Below, one piece after another: positions 16,609 through 24,306 of a DNA stretch of 37,139 bases. A program made the translations under genes and the position numbers. How positions within the stretch are numbered: position 1 is the first letter of the stretch; each line of letters opens with the position of its first letter. The DNA is from an uncultured beta proteobacterium (GTDB lineage: Bacteria > Pseudomonadota > Gammaproteobacteria > Burkholderiales > SG8-41), in NCBI GenBank assembly GCA_903933915.1, contig CAIZLW010000018.1, positions 1 through 37,139 of the forward strand, given 5' to 3'. A model generated the notes under the pieces. That model saw only the letters and a program-made list of their open reading frames with translations, ran no database searches and had not been told where the DNA came from.

Positions 16609-17004
16609 TCAGGCGACCGGGTTACTCACGCTTTCAATGGCGCGCTTGACGCCCATCGGGTCATCGACATTGCGGAACAGCACGTCGCTGGAGCCGCGGC
16701 CGCTGACCTTGATGTTGCCGTAGCCGAGCATGCGGCCGAGGATGCTCTGGTCGATCTCGACCGTTTCGATCGAGGTCAGTTTCATTTCTTCGGATTTGCG
16801 GCTGATGATGCCGGTCTTGCTGATTACGCGCTTGTTGGTGACGCCGAGTTCGGTGTGGCGCACGCGCAGGTATTCATAGATCGCCAGCGGGAAGGTGATG
16901 ACAAGGAGCAGCCACAGCACCATCGGGATGCGAACGACCCAGTGCTGTTCGAACAGGCCGGTTATTTCTTCGCCCGCGGAAAGTGATTCGTCGATGTAGG
17001 CCAT
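16609..17004 (-). CDS. Bacterial PH-domain membrane protein
   Basis: 131 residues. A hydrophobic stretch near residues 27-44 (MVLWLLLVITFPLAIYEYL) is followed by a bacterial PH domain: RHTELGVTNKRVISKTGIISRKSEEMKLTSIETVEIDQSILGRMLGYGNIKVSGRGSSDVLFRNV. The pattern (TNKRVI..G.....EE..L..IE.V...QS.LGR.LGYG.I...G) is that of the YdbT/bPH2 group. Function of such proteins is poorly known; a membrane scaffold or stress role is usual speculation. It is a lone gene convergent with the amidohydrolase. No Shine-Dalgarno is visible before the ATG at 17004. Confidence 0.85.
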   Translation of the reverse strand: MAYIDESLSAGEEITGLFEQHWVVRIPMVLWLLLVITFPLAIYEYLRVRHTELGVTNKRVISKTGIISRKSEEMKLTSIETVEIDQSILGRMLGYGNIKVSGRGSSDVLFRNVDDPMGVKRAIESVSNPVA

Positions 17005-17035
17005 GGTTTATCGCAGGACTGGAACTTTGCGCAGT

Positions 17036-17180
17036 GTAGCCCGGATGCCGGCCGCGAGGCCGTAATCCGGGCGGGATGTGCACATCCGGAAACGAAGAGG
17101 TCGCTTGCGGGCTGAAGCTTGCACCGGATTCCGCTGCGCTGCATCCGGGCTACAACGTCCTGGCTGTATCCCGGATGCAA
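17036..17180. repeat. REP-like inverted-repeat region
   Basis: GTAGCCCGGATG (17036-17047) recurs inverted as CATCCGGGCTAC (17142-17153), and a related ATCCCGGATGCA follows at 17169-17180. Between them lie further short GC-rich inversions. This GTAGCCCGGATG type of intergenic element is seen widely in proteobacterial genomes. It fills most of the gap between the PH-domain gene and the cupin gene, which contains no gene of its own. Confidence 0.6.
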
Positions 17181-17199
17181 TCTGGTGTGCGCGGCGGAA

Positions 17200-17655
17200 T
17201 CAGTGATCCCAGCCGGTGGTCTTCGCGCCTTCGGTGGCGAGCAGCACGTAAGCCATGATGCAGGGTTCCTTGCCGCGATTTTCCCAGTTGTGCATGGTCT
17301 GGCGCTGAATGATCACGGTGCCCGGAGTCAGGTGCACTTCTTCGCCGCCATCCAACTGCATCCACAATTCGCCGGCGAGGCAGATCGCGTAGTCGACGGA
17401 ATCAGTCACGTGCCAGCGCTTGGCCACGCCCGGATCATACTTGGCCAAGCGGAATACCGAGCCGCCGGCAAGGCTGGTGCCCAGTTCCCAGGTGTTCGGA
17501 TCTTCTTCGGTCATCTCGGCGGGCAGTTTCTTGGTGGCCCACATCGGAATGTTGCCGAAGCCCGGACGCAGCGGGATCGGTTCAATGACGCTGTCCGATT
17601 TGACGTAAGCCTTGCCTTCTTTGTTGGTGCCGGTGACGACTCTGCGGAATTTCAT
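17200..17655 (-). CDS. Cupin-domain protein
   Basis: 151 residues with a single cupin barrel. Motif 1 reads RWHVTDSVDYAICLAGELWMQLDGGE, with H82 and D89 in place of the usual HxH, and E95. Motif 2 reads PGTVIIQRQTMHNWENRG, with H122. This variant, with the phrase H-T-x-S-x-DY and GTVIIQRGTxHxW, is a common small-molecule cupin group next to catabolic genes in beta- and gammaproteobacteria. It could be an isomerase, decarboxylase-like or binding protein; metal binding is likely. GGAGAA lies at a good distance before the ATG at 17655. A terminator separates it from the Bug genes upstream on the same strand, so it is probably expressed separately. Confidence 0.87.
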   Translation of the reverse strand: MKFRRVVTGTNKEGKAYVKSDSVIEPIPLRPGFGNIPMWATKKLPAEMTEEDPNTWELGTSLAGGSVFRLAKYDPGVAKRWHVTDSVDYAICLAGELWMQLDGGEEVHLTPGTVIIQRQTMHNWENRGKEPCIMAYVLLATEGAKTTGWDH

Positions 17656-17687
17656 GATTGCTACGTTCTCCAGTGTGATGCCGGTTG

Positions 17688-17720
17688 AAAAAACGCCGGC
17701 GCCACTGCGGCGCCGGTTTT
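17688..17720. terminator. Rho-independent terminator after the PrpD-Bug operon
   Basis: CCGGCGCC (17696-17703), loop ACTGC, GGCGCCGG (17709-17716), flanked by A6 on the left and T4 on the right. On the minus strand the stem is followed by CGTTTTTT, a good terminator for the Bug gene ending at 17797. It insulates the cupin gene. Confidence 0.85.
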
Positions 17721-17742
17721 ACATAAGCTTTTGTTTTTAAAT
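17716..17742 (-). repeat. Gene-end element, diverged copy 4
   Basis: On the minus strand TTTAAAAACAAAAGCTTATGTAAAA resembles the other gene-end elements (TAAAAACAACAAGTTACAGTAAA in copy 1), with small shifts. It lies about 55 bases after the Bug stop codon and directly before the terminator stem. The similarity is weaker than among copies 1-3. Confidence 0.3.
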
Positions 17743-17796
17743 GGTTTTCAGTTTAGCGTCTGACGTCAGCGAAATCCGTGATGCCGTTACGCTACA

Positions 17797-18774
17797 TCAG
17801 CTCGAAACCTTGATATTAGCCGCCTTGACCACTTTCTTCCATTTTTCAACGTCGCGGGCGATGACGTCGAGAAACTGCTCCGGCGGTCCGCCCGCCGGTT
17901 CGACGCCATCAGCGGCGAGACGCTTTTTCATTTCCTCAGTCTGCAGCGACTTCGCCACCTCCTGGTTCCAGCGCGTGACGATCGGTTTCGGCAGCCCTTT
18001 CGGACCCCACAGGCCGTACCACAGCGCGGCTTCATAGTCCTTGACGATTTCGCCGATGGCCGGCGTGTCGGGCAGAGCGGGTGTGCGTTTGGCGGTGGTC
18101 ACGCCGATACCGCGCAGCTTGCCGGTTTTGACGTGCGGGATGGTTGCCGGCATGGCACCGAAGATCAGCTGTACCTGGCCGCCGAGCAGGTCGGCGATCG
18201 CTGGTCCTGTGCCCTTGTAGGGGATGTGTGTCATCTTGGTCGACGTCAGCAGGTTGAACAGTTCGGTGGCGAGATGGGTGATGCCGCCGGTGCCGGTCGA
18301 GGCGTAGTTCAGTTTGCTCGGGTTGGCCTTGGCGTGGGCGATCAATTCCTGCACCGATTTAACCGGTACTGAAGGATGCATCGACAGCACGAAGCCAGTG
18401 TCGCCGATCATCACGATAGTCTGAATGTCTTTCACGGGATCGTAAGGCAGGGGGTAAAGCGCCGCATTGGTGCCGTAGCTGCCGGAGACCATGATTACCG
18501 TGTAGCCGTCCGGCGCTGCGCGCACCGCCATCTCGGCGCCGATGGTGCCACCGCCACCGGCGCGGTTGTCGACGATCACCTGCTGGCCGAAAGCCGTGGT
18601 GACGTTGGCCGCGATCAGGCGGGCGGTGATGTCGGTGCCGCCACCCGGTGCAAACGGCACCAGCATGCGCACCGGCCGGCTGGGATATTTGTCAGCCTGC
18701 GCCGCAGCGTTGACGGGGATTGCGCAGACTGCAGCGAGCGCCAGCGCAGCGTGCAGATGTTTGACGAATTTCAT
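17797..18774 (-). CDS. Bug/TctC-family periplasmic solute-binding protein (4 of 5)
   Basis: 325 residues. The ATG at 18774 has GGAGGAGA upstream; the longer frame to 18846 overlaps the previous gene. The signal peptide (MKFVKHLHAALALAAVCAIPVNAAAQA) precedes DKYPSRPVRMLVPFAPGGGTDITAR, then VDNRAGGGGTIGAEMAVR, HIPYKGTGPAIADLLGGQVQ and LPDTPAIGEIVKDYEAALWYG. It is the last gene of a minus-strand operon (PrpD-like, ketopantoate-reductase-like, Bug, Bug) and lies 29 bases after another Bug gene with the same HxPYKGTGP segment. The two are probably tandem duplicates with diverged specificity, and uptake of the acid that the PrpD-like enzyme acts on is likely (inference). Confidence 0.93.
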   Translation of the reverse strand: MKFVKHLHAALALAAVCAIPVNAAAQADKYPSRPVRMLVPFAPGGGTDITARLIAANVTTAFGQQVIVDNRAGGGGTIGAEMAVRAAPDGYTVIMVSGSYGTNAALYPLPYDPVKDIQTIVMIGDTGFVLSMHPSVPVKSVQELIAHAKANPSKLNYASTGTGGITHLATELFNLLTSTKMTHIPYKGTGPAIADLLGGQVQLIFGAMPATIPHVKTGKLRGIGVTTAKRTPALPDTPAIGEIVKDYEAALWYGLWGPKGLPKPIVTRWNQEVAKSLQTEEMKKRLAADGVEPAGGPPEQFLDVIARDVEKWKKVVKAANIKVSS

Positions 18775-18803
18775 TTCAGTTCTCCTCCGCATGTTCTGAA
18801 AAA

Positions 18804-19769
18804 TCAGTCGGCCTTGATGCCTGCTTCGCGGATGACCTTGGCCCATTTGGTCATTTCCGACTGCAGGTACTTGTTTGAATTTTCAACGCTGCCGCCGATC
18901 AGATCGACACCGGCGCCGGCGAAGCGTCTGATGGTTTCAGTGTCACGCAAGGCCGTATTGATGTCGGCGTTGATCTTGTTCAGCGTGACGCGCGGTGTTT
19001 TGCTGGTGGCGAACACGCCATACCAGACGTCGAAAGCGTACCCGGGCAGACCGTTTTCGGCGACCGTCGGCAGGTCCGGCGCCGCCGGGCTGCGTTTGGC
19101 GCCGGTGACCGCGAGTGCGCGCACCTTGCCGCTCTTCGCATGGGGCAGGATCGTGCTGACGCCGGCGATGGCCATCTGCACTTCACCGGTGAGCAGCGCC
19201 GTGGTGCTGGGGCCGGTGCCCTTGTAGGGTACATGCACCATGTCGATCCCTGCAATCACGCGGAACAGTTCGGAACCCAGGTGTGAGGCGCCGCTGACCC
19301 CGCCGGAACCGAAACGCAATTGACCTGGTTTTGATTTTGCCAGCGCCACCAGTTCGGCGACTGATTTTGCCGGCACCGATGGATGCAGCGCGAGCACAAA
19401 GGGCTGTGAACCGACGATGGTAATTGCGGTGATATCGCGACTCACGTCGAATGGCAGGTTTTTGTACAGCGCCGGCGCGTAGGAAATGCCCACGCTCTGC
19501 AGCAGCAGCGTGTAGCCGTCGGCTACCGCCTTGGCGGTGATGTCGGTGGCAATCACGCCGCCGCCGCCCGGACGGTTGTCAACGATGGCCTGCTGGCCCC
19601 AGACCTCGGTCAGTTTTTGCGCCAGCAGCCGCGCGATGATGTCGGTGCCGCCGCCCGCGGCGGATGCGGCCAGCAGGCGCACCGGGCGTTCGGGAAAAGT
19701 TGCCGCGGCTGTGGCCGTGCTGATGCTGGCGATGGCCGCGACAGCAATACAACGGTTAATCATATTCAT
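18804..19769 (-). CDS. Bug/TctC-family periplasmic solute-binding protein (5 of 5)
   Basis: 321 residues. AGGAGGGGA lies upstream of the ATG at 19769; a second ATG two codons on is equally possible. The signal peptide (MNMINRCIAVAAIASISTATAAA) is followed by TFPERPVRLLAASAAGGGTDIIAR, where the usual VPFAPGG reads AASAAGG, a small change in the ligand loop. Other family segments are VDNRPGGGGVIATDIT, FGSGGVSGASHLGSELF and HVPYKGTGPSTTALLTGEVQ. The gene lies 31 bases after the ketopantoate-reductase-like gene and 29 before the second Bug gene, in one operon. Confidence 0.93.
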   Translation of the reverse strand: MNMINRCIAVAAIASISTATAAATFPERPVRLLAASAAGGGTDIIARLLAQKLTEVWGQQAIVDNRPGGGGVIATDITAKAVADGYTLLLQSVGISYAPALYKNLPFDVSRDITAITIVGSQPFVLALHPSVPAKSVAELVALAKSKPGQLRFGSGGVSGASHLGSELFRVIAGIDMVHVPYKGTGPSTTALLTGEVQMAIAGVSTILPHAKSGKVRALAVTGAKRSPAAPDLPTVAENGLPGYAFDVWYGVFATSKTPRVTLNKINADINTALRDTETIRRFAGAGVDLIGGSVENSNKYLQSEMTKWAKVIREAGIKAD

Positions 19770-19800
19770 GTAGGGTCCCCTCCTGATCCGGCATTATGGC

Positions 19801-20838
19801 TCAGGCCGAAGCCGTGCCAACCCTGGCCTGCAGCAGTGCGTAATTTGCAGCATCCATTTTGATCTCGCCGCGGTTGATCTGGCGGTCGATTTCGGTGACG
19901 GCATCGTTGGCGGGCGTCGCGATGCCGAGTTCCCGACCCTTGCTGGAGACCAGGCCGCTGATGAAGGCGATTTCGCTGGCGCGGCCTTTCAGGTGGTCAT
20001 GAATCGGCGCGGTGCGGCCGCCGCCGACATGGGACAGCAGCGTTTTCATCGTGGTGATCAGGTTTTCATCGCTGGAGCCGGCGAATTCATCAGCGCGCAG
20101 TCCGAAAATCGGTTCCATGCGGTAACCCAGCGCCTTGCCGACGTTCATCGATTCACGGCCGAGCTTGACCGAGATGTCGAACATGCCGGGTAGTGCCGCC
20201 GCCTCGAAATTGCGCAGGCCGAGCAGGCTGAACGGCCCCATGGTCATGCTGTTGGCAATCAGCTTGGTCCACTTTGCGCCGTAGATGTTGTTGGTGACGT
20301 CGCAGCGGCCGACCTTGCCGAGGATGGCGCAGATTTCCTTGACCCGCGGTGTCAGCCGGCCATCGAGTTCACCGACGCCGAACCACGAACCCTTGCGCGT
20401 GGTGTTGCGCTGGATCTGGCCCTGCGTAAACAGTTCCGCCTGCAGTTCGACCACACAGCCGACGACGCGCTCGCGGCCGATGATGGAGGCGATTGCATCA
20501 TCGTTCATGCCGTTCTGTGCGCCGACAATAACGCCGTCGGCTTTCAGGTAAGGCTTGATGAATTCAGCCATCCAGCGCGTGTCGTTGGATTTGCACGCCA
20601 GGAAAACGATATCGAATTCGAGGTTGGCCGAAGCCATGTTGCACAGGTTCAGCGCATTGACCGGCACCTGGAACTGGCTGTCCTTGAACTGGATCTGCAG
20701 GCCGTTGGTTTTCATCGCCCGCACATGCGACGGCCACTGGTCGATCAGGGTGACGTCAAAGCCACCCTGCGTCAGGTCGGCGCCGATGCTGCTGCCGATG
20801 GCGCCGGTGCCCAGTACTGCGATTTTGCGGTTTTTCAT
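19801..20838 (-). CDS. Ketopantoate reductase family (ApbA/PanE-like) oxidoreductase
   Basis: 345 residues from the ATG at 20838, which is preceded by AGGAAG. The N-terminal Rossmann motif KIAVLGTGAIGSSIGADL (G10 onward) binds NADP(H). The middle has VIVGAQNGMNDDAI and the C-terminal domain has YGAKWTKLIANSM, which includes the family's conserved lysine, followed by an ApbA C-terminal helical bundle. True PanE proteins are about 300 residues. The longer length and the operon with PrpD and Bug genes argue for reduction of another 2-oxo acid or oxidation of a hydroxy acid, not pantothenate synthesis. A stem-loop with a T6 tail lies upstream, after the PrpD-like gene. Confidence 0.88.
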   Translation of the reverse strand: MKNRKIAVLGTGAIGSSIGADLTQGGFDVTLIDQWPSHVRAMKTNGLQIQFKDSQFQVPVNALNLCNMASANLEFDIVFLACKSNDTRWMAEFIKPYLKADGVIVGAQNGMNDDAIASIIGRERVVGCVVELQAELFTQGQIQRNTTRKGSWFGVGELDGRLTPRVKEICAILGKVGRCDVTNNIYGAKWTKLIANSMTMGPFSLLGLRNFEAAALPGMFDISVKLGRESMNVGKALGYRMEPIFGLRADEFAGSSDENLITTMKTLLSHVGGGRTAPIHDHLKGRASEIAFISGLVSSKGRELGIATPANDAVTEIDRQINRGEIKMDAANYALLQARVGTASA

Positions 20839-20891
20839 TGTTGTGCCGCTTCCTTTTTTAGGGTCGCTGGTCGTGCTGCAAAAAGTATTGC

Positions 20892-20928
20892 AAAAAACGG
20901 CCATTCCCGCGAGTCTCCTCCCGGGATG
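20892..20928 (-). terminator. Possible attenuating terminator within the operon
   Basis: On the minus strand a stem (CATCCCGGGAG pairing with CTCGCGGGAATG, one mismatch and one bulge) is followed by GCCG and T6. It lies in the 108-base gap between the PrpD-like and the ketopantoate-reductase-like genes. It could reduce expression of the downstream genes. Confidence 0.5.
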
Positions 20929-20946
20929 AGGGTTTGATGGATTTGA

Positions 20947-22326
20947 TTAATTTCGTTGTGCGGCCAATGCCAGCAGTTCGCGTACCGAATGGTTCTCGAT
21001 GTCGAGCGCGACTTTGGCAATGGCATCCACCGGCAACTGGGGATTGATGCCGCGGAATTTTTCGGTCACGCCTTTCGCATCAACCGGATTGTCGATGGAT
21101 CCCGTTGGATTGAGGATGTCGGTGCGCACCCACTGGCCGTCTTTTTCTGCGGCGACCCAGCCGGCGAAGTGTTTGGGATACAGCGCGTCGAGTTTGGGAT
21201 CGTGTTCGCAGTCGAGTTGCGCGGCGAGTTTGATCAGCGCAGGGTCGCCCATGCGTTCTTCGGTGAACTGCGGCGGCAGCACCTTGCCGTCGACCAGTGC
21301 CGCGGCAATGACATAACGCAGGCTCATCTGCGCGTTGAGCGCGCTGCCCGGCGCATAAGCGAAACCGCACTGCACGTCGACCACGTTGGAAAGGCCGACT
21401 TTCACCTTGCGCTTGAGATCCCACGGCGCGCCGATCTTGTTGCGTACGGCCAGCGCCGCATCGATATAGGCATGCGTACTGCCGCAGCAGGAATAGGGCT
21501 TGATCGAATTGGTTTCGGTATGCCAAACACGGCCGAGGTCGCGGGTCAGCAGCGTTGCATCCGAATCATCGGAGTGCGCCTTCAGCACGCCGCCGTCGCC
21601 GTATTCATAAATCTGGGTCGGGCCGGTGAAACCCAGTGCGGCGAGTTCAGCGGCGAGCACGCCGGAATGTGCGGCTTTGCCCGCGTGCAGACGTTTGCTC
21701 ATGGTGCCGTCGGCGTTGAAGGCCCAGGTGCCGGCGCCCTGTGTGCCGGCGAGGCCCAGCGCCCATGACGTTTGCTCTGGATTCAGTTTCAGCAGGGAGG
21801 CGCAGGCCGCTGCGGCGGCAAACGGGCCGTAGATGCCGGTGATGTGCCAGCCGCGCAACCGTGTTGCCGACGGATTCGAGGCGAGGCTGGAGCGGATCAT
21901 GGTTTCGTAACCGGCGGCGATGGCGGTGACCAGCGCCTTGCCGTCGGCATTGAGTTTTTCGGCCATCGCCAGTGCGGCCGGCACTGCCACTGCACCCGCG
22001 TGCAGCTTGGCATTGTGATAATCGTCGAGCTCGAAAGCGTGCGATGCAACGCCGTTGACCAGTGCCGCATCGGCAACGCGCATCGATGCATTCTTTTCAC
22101 CCCAAACCGTGGCTTCGCCCTGGCCGCTGCTCCCGGCGCGCGCCCACTTCAGCATCATGCCGGCCCACGGTGTGCACCAACCGTAAACACCGCAGCCCAG
22201 TGTATCGAGGATGGCGATGCGCACGACTTCGCGGGTGCGTTGCGGAATGTCCTCGTATTTGAGGCTGCTGATCCAGGCCGCGAGTTCACGGGTCGGGGCG
22301 CCGACGGCGCGACGGTCGTTGTTCAT
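20947..22326 (-). CDS. MmgE/PrpD family protein
   Basis: 459 residues, the normal length for the family. GAGGAGG lies eight bases before the ATG at 22326; the GTG nine bases upstream lies inside that site and is not the start. Typical segments are ELAAWISSLKYEDIPQRTREVVRIAILDTLGCGVYG, GVASHAFELDDYHNAKLHAGAVAVPAAL (with the conserved HxxELDD), GWHITGIYGPFAAAAACASLLKL, KRLHAGKAAHSGVLAAELA and SCCGSTHAYIDAA. The family includes 2-methylcitrate dehydratase, iminodisuccinate epimerase and cis-aconitate decarboxylase. It shares an operon with an oxidoreductase and two Bug proteins, and is divergent from a TcuA-like flavoprotein, which points to tricarboxylate-like substrates (inference). Confidence 0.9.
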   Translation of the reverse strand: MNNDRRAVGAPTRELAAWISSLKYEDIPQRTREVVRIAILDTLGCGVYGWCTPWAGMMLKWARAGSSGQGEATVWGEKNASMRVADAALVNGVASHAFELDDYHNAKLHAGAVAVPAALAMAEKLNADGKALVTAIAAGYETMIRSSLASNPSATRLRGWHITGIYGPFAAAAACASLLKLNPEQTSWALGLAGTQGAGTWAFNADGTMSKRLHAGKAAHSGVLAAELAALGFTGPTQIYEYGDGGVLKAHSDDSDATLLTRDLGRVWHTETNSIKPYSCCGSTHAYIDAALAVRNKIGAPWDLKRKVKVGLSNVVDVQCGFAYAPGSALNAQMSLRYVIAAALVDGKVLPPQFTEERMGDPALIKLAAQLDCEHDPKLDALYPKHFAGWVAAEKDGQWVRTDILNPTGSIDNPVDAKGVTEKFRGINPQLPVDAIAKVALDIENHSVRELLALAAQRN

Positions 22327-22433
22327 TGCATGCACCTCCTCAAGTATGCCGGCAGTTTACCTCACGGCGGCATTTTGAAAACGCTGGCCTATAATTGAAG
22401 TCCATATAATGTAGTAAAACCATGTTCGCTTCC

Positions 22434-22463
22434 TTGACACATTTTTACAGCCAGCCGCATACT
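22434..22463 (+). promoter_or_regulatory. Candidate sigma-70 promoter of the flavoprotein gene
   Basis: TTGACA (22434-22439), an 18-base spacer and CATACT (22458-22463, four of six matches). The start of transcription would lie roughly 90 bases before the ATG at 22557. The rest of this 230-base divergent region has two TATAAT hexamers (22390, 22405) without good -35 partners on the plus strand. Confidence 0.45.
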
Positions 22464-22556
22464 TCATTCAATGGTGAATTTCGCAGCATTTGGCAATGCA
22501 TTAACGGGGTTTTTCCGGTCCAATTGACTGATTAGAAGCCATCAGGAGTCTATATA

Positions 22557-24179
22557 ATGGAATATGATGTGATTGTTGTTGGTGGCGGCAATGCCGCCTG
22601 TGCCGCAGCCGTATCGGCGCGCGAAAACGGTGCCAAAAAAGTGTTGCTGCTGGAAAAAGCGCCCAAGGGGCAGCGCGGCGGCAACACCCACTTCAGCGGG
22701 GCGATTTTCCGCTTTGTGTTCAACCATGCCGAAGAAATCGACCGCTTTGTGCCGGACGTTGAAGAGGAATATCCGGGTTTTCATTCCGGCGTGCCGACTT
22801 ACCCGCACGAAGCCTTCACCGATGACCTGATGCGTGTCACCGACGGCAAATCCGATCCTGAACTATCGAAGCTGCTGATCGACGAATCCTACGACACCAC
22901 CTGCTGGATGCAGGACGTCGGCAAACACCACTTCGAACTGGCCAAGTCGGTGATGGGCATCAAGGTCGGCGACAAGATCAAATGGCCGAAAGGCGCGATC
23001 GTGCGCACCGTGCACGAAGGCGTCGGTCTGTCTCAGCAATGGTTCAAGACCTGCGAAGACATGAAGGTCGAGATCCGCTACGAGGCGCATGTGCTGGATC
23101 TGGCTTTTGACGGCCAGGGCGCGGTGCGCGGGGTCAAGGTGCGCGGCCAGAAGGGGCTGGAGACGATCAAGGCGCGCGCCGTGATTCTCGCCAGCGGCGG
23201 TTTCGAAACCAATCCGGCCTGGCGCACCCACTTCCTCGGCCAGGAATGGGGCCACGCCAAAGTGCGCGGCTCGAACTTCAACTACGGCGACGGCCTGCGC
23301 ATGGCGATCGACGCCGGTGCGATGCCCTGGGGTCACTGGGGCGGCTGCCATGCCACGCCCATTGTTGCCAGCGCCCCCGACTACGGCCGTAAGGACCTCA
23401 CCGACAAGACCAATCGCCTGTCCTATCCGTACGGCGTGATGATCAACGTCGAAGGCAAACGCTGGATCGATGAAGGCGTTGATTTCCAGGCCTTCACCTA
23501 CGCCAAATACGGCGGCCTGATCCTCAAGCAGCCGAAGAGCCTGGTCTACCAGATCTTTGATGCCAAATCGATGCACCTGCTCGAGCCGCGTTACTCCACC
23601 AGCGAACCGTTCAAGTCCGACACGCTGGAAGGTCTGGTCAAACAACTCAACGTTGACCACGCGCAGGCAATGAAGTCGCTGAAGGAATACAACGACGCCT
23701 GCGGTCGCGGCGGCCCGTTCAATGCCGCAGCGCTCGACGGCCTGCACACCGAAGGCATCGACCCGCCGAAAACCAACTGGGCACAGAAACTCGACAAGCC
23801 GCCTTATGTGTCGTGGCCGGTCACCGGCGGCATCACCTTCACCTTTGGTGGCCTGAAGATCGACAAGCAGGCGCGTGTGATCTCCACCGGCTGGAAACCC
23901 ATTCCCGGCCTCTACACCTGCGGCGAAATGGTTGGCGGCCTGTTTCATTACAACTACCCGCTGGGCACCGGCCTGATGTCGGGCATCGTGTTCGGCCGTA
24001 TCGCCGGTCGTGAAGCGGCGAAGGAAGCGGTGGGCGGCAAGGCCAAAGGCAAGGTCGTTAAAAAGGCCTCGTCGAAAAAAGCGGCAGTCAAAAAGCCTTC
24101 CCCGAAAAAAACATCAGCGAAAAAAGCACTGGCGAAAAAAGCGGCAAAGCCGGTGAAGAAAGCGGTGAAAAAGAAATAA
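22557..24179 (+). CDS. TcuA-like FAD-dependent oxidoreductase with a histone-H1-like lysine-rich tail
   Basis: 540 residues; AGGAG lies eight bases before the ATG. Residues 1-490 form a fumarate-reductase/succinate-dehydrogenase type flavoprotein: the dinucleotide fold DVIVVGGGNAACAAAVSARENGA, the RGGNTHFSGAIFRF segment typical of tricarballylate dehydrogenase (TcuA) relatives, VILASGGFETNP, and the C-terminal GGLKIDKQARVISTGWKPIPGLYTCGEMVGG...YPLGTGLMSGIVFGRIAG. It would oxidise or reduce a C-C bond next to carboxylates. From about residue 495 the protein ends in a 46-residue tail with 21 lysines in KKA and KKP units, like bacterial histone-H1-like or AlgP proteins. This tail is not part of the enzyme family. 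It is followed by a good terminator. The DNA of the tail holds many A6-A7 runs. Confidence 0.9.
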   Translation: MEYDVIVVGGGNAACAAAVSARENGAKKVLLLEKAPKGQRGGNTHFSGAIFRFVFNHAEEIDRFVPDVEEEYPGFHSGVPTYPHEAFTDDLMRVTDGKSDPELSKLLIDESYDTTCWMQDVGKHHFELAKSVMGIKVGDKIKWPKGAIVRTVHEGVGLSQQWFKTCEDMKVEIRYEAHVLDLAFDGQGAVRGVKVRGQKGLETIKARAVILASGGFETNPAWRTHFLGQEWGHAKVRGSNFNYGDGLRMAIDAGAMPWGHWGGCHATPIVASAPDYGRKDLTDKTNRLSYPYGVMINVEGKRWIDEGVDFQAFTYAKYGGLILKQPKSLVYQIFDAKSMHLLEPRYSTSEPFKSDTLEGLVKQLNVDHAQAMKSLKEYNDACGRGGPFNAAALDGLHTEGIDPPKTNWAQKLDKPPYVSWPVTGGITFTFGGLKIDKQARVISTGWKPIPGLYTCGEMVGGLFHYNYPLGTGLMSGIVFGRIAGREAAKEAVGGKAKGKVVKKASSKKAAVKKPSPKKTSAKKALAKKAAKPVKKAVKKK

Positions 24180-24205
24180 CCGTTTTCAGCGTGAGGCAGT
24201 CAAAT

Positions 24206-24234
24206 AAAAAGCCGGGGCGGGTCCCCGGCTTTTT
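24206..24234 (+). terminator. Rho-independent terminator after the flavoprotein gene
   Basis: AAAAAGCCGGGG, loop CGGGT, CCCCGGCTTTTT: a 12-base perfect stem including the A/T arms, 27 bases after the stop codon. The T5 tail gives a classic intrinsic terminator; the A5 side could serve the other strand. Confidence 0.9.
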
Positions 24235-24306
24235 GTCGTACAAGGTCCGCGTGTGGTTGGCGCGGGAGGTTATTGCTAAAGTGTCGGCTGAGAACAAGAG
24301 GTCGGA

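Noticed and set aside
17036-17180. Possible CRISPR-like or transposon end repeats
   Set aside because: Only two full inverted copies and one partial, with no regular spacing and no transposase; better described as a REP-like intergenic element.
22524-22558. TTGACT...TATAAT immediately before the flavoprotein gene as a promoter
   Set aside because: The spacing is 23 bases and the -10 would overlap the start codon.
22863-23948. 361-codon minus-strand frame inside the flavoprotein gene
   Set aside because: Mirror of a high-GC coding region; the flavoprotein frame has conserved FAD motifs from end to end.
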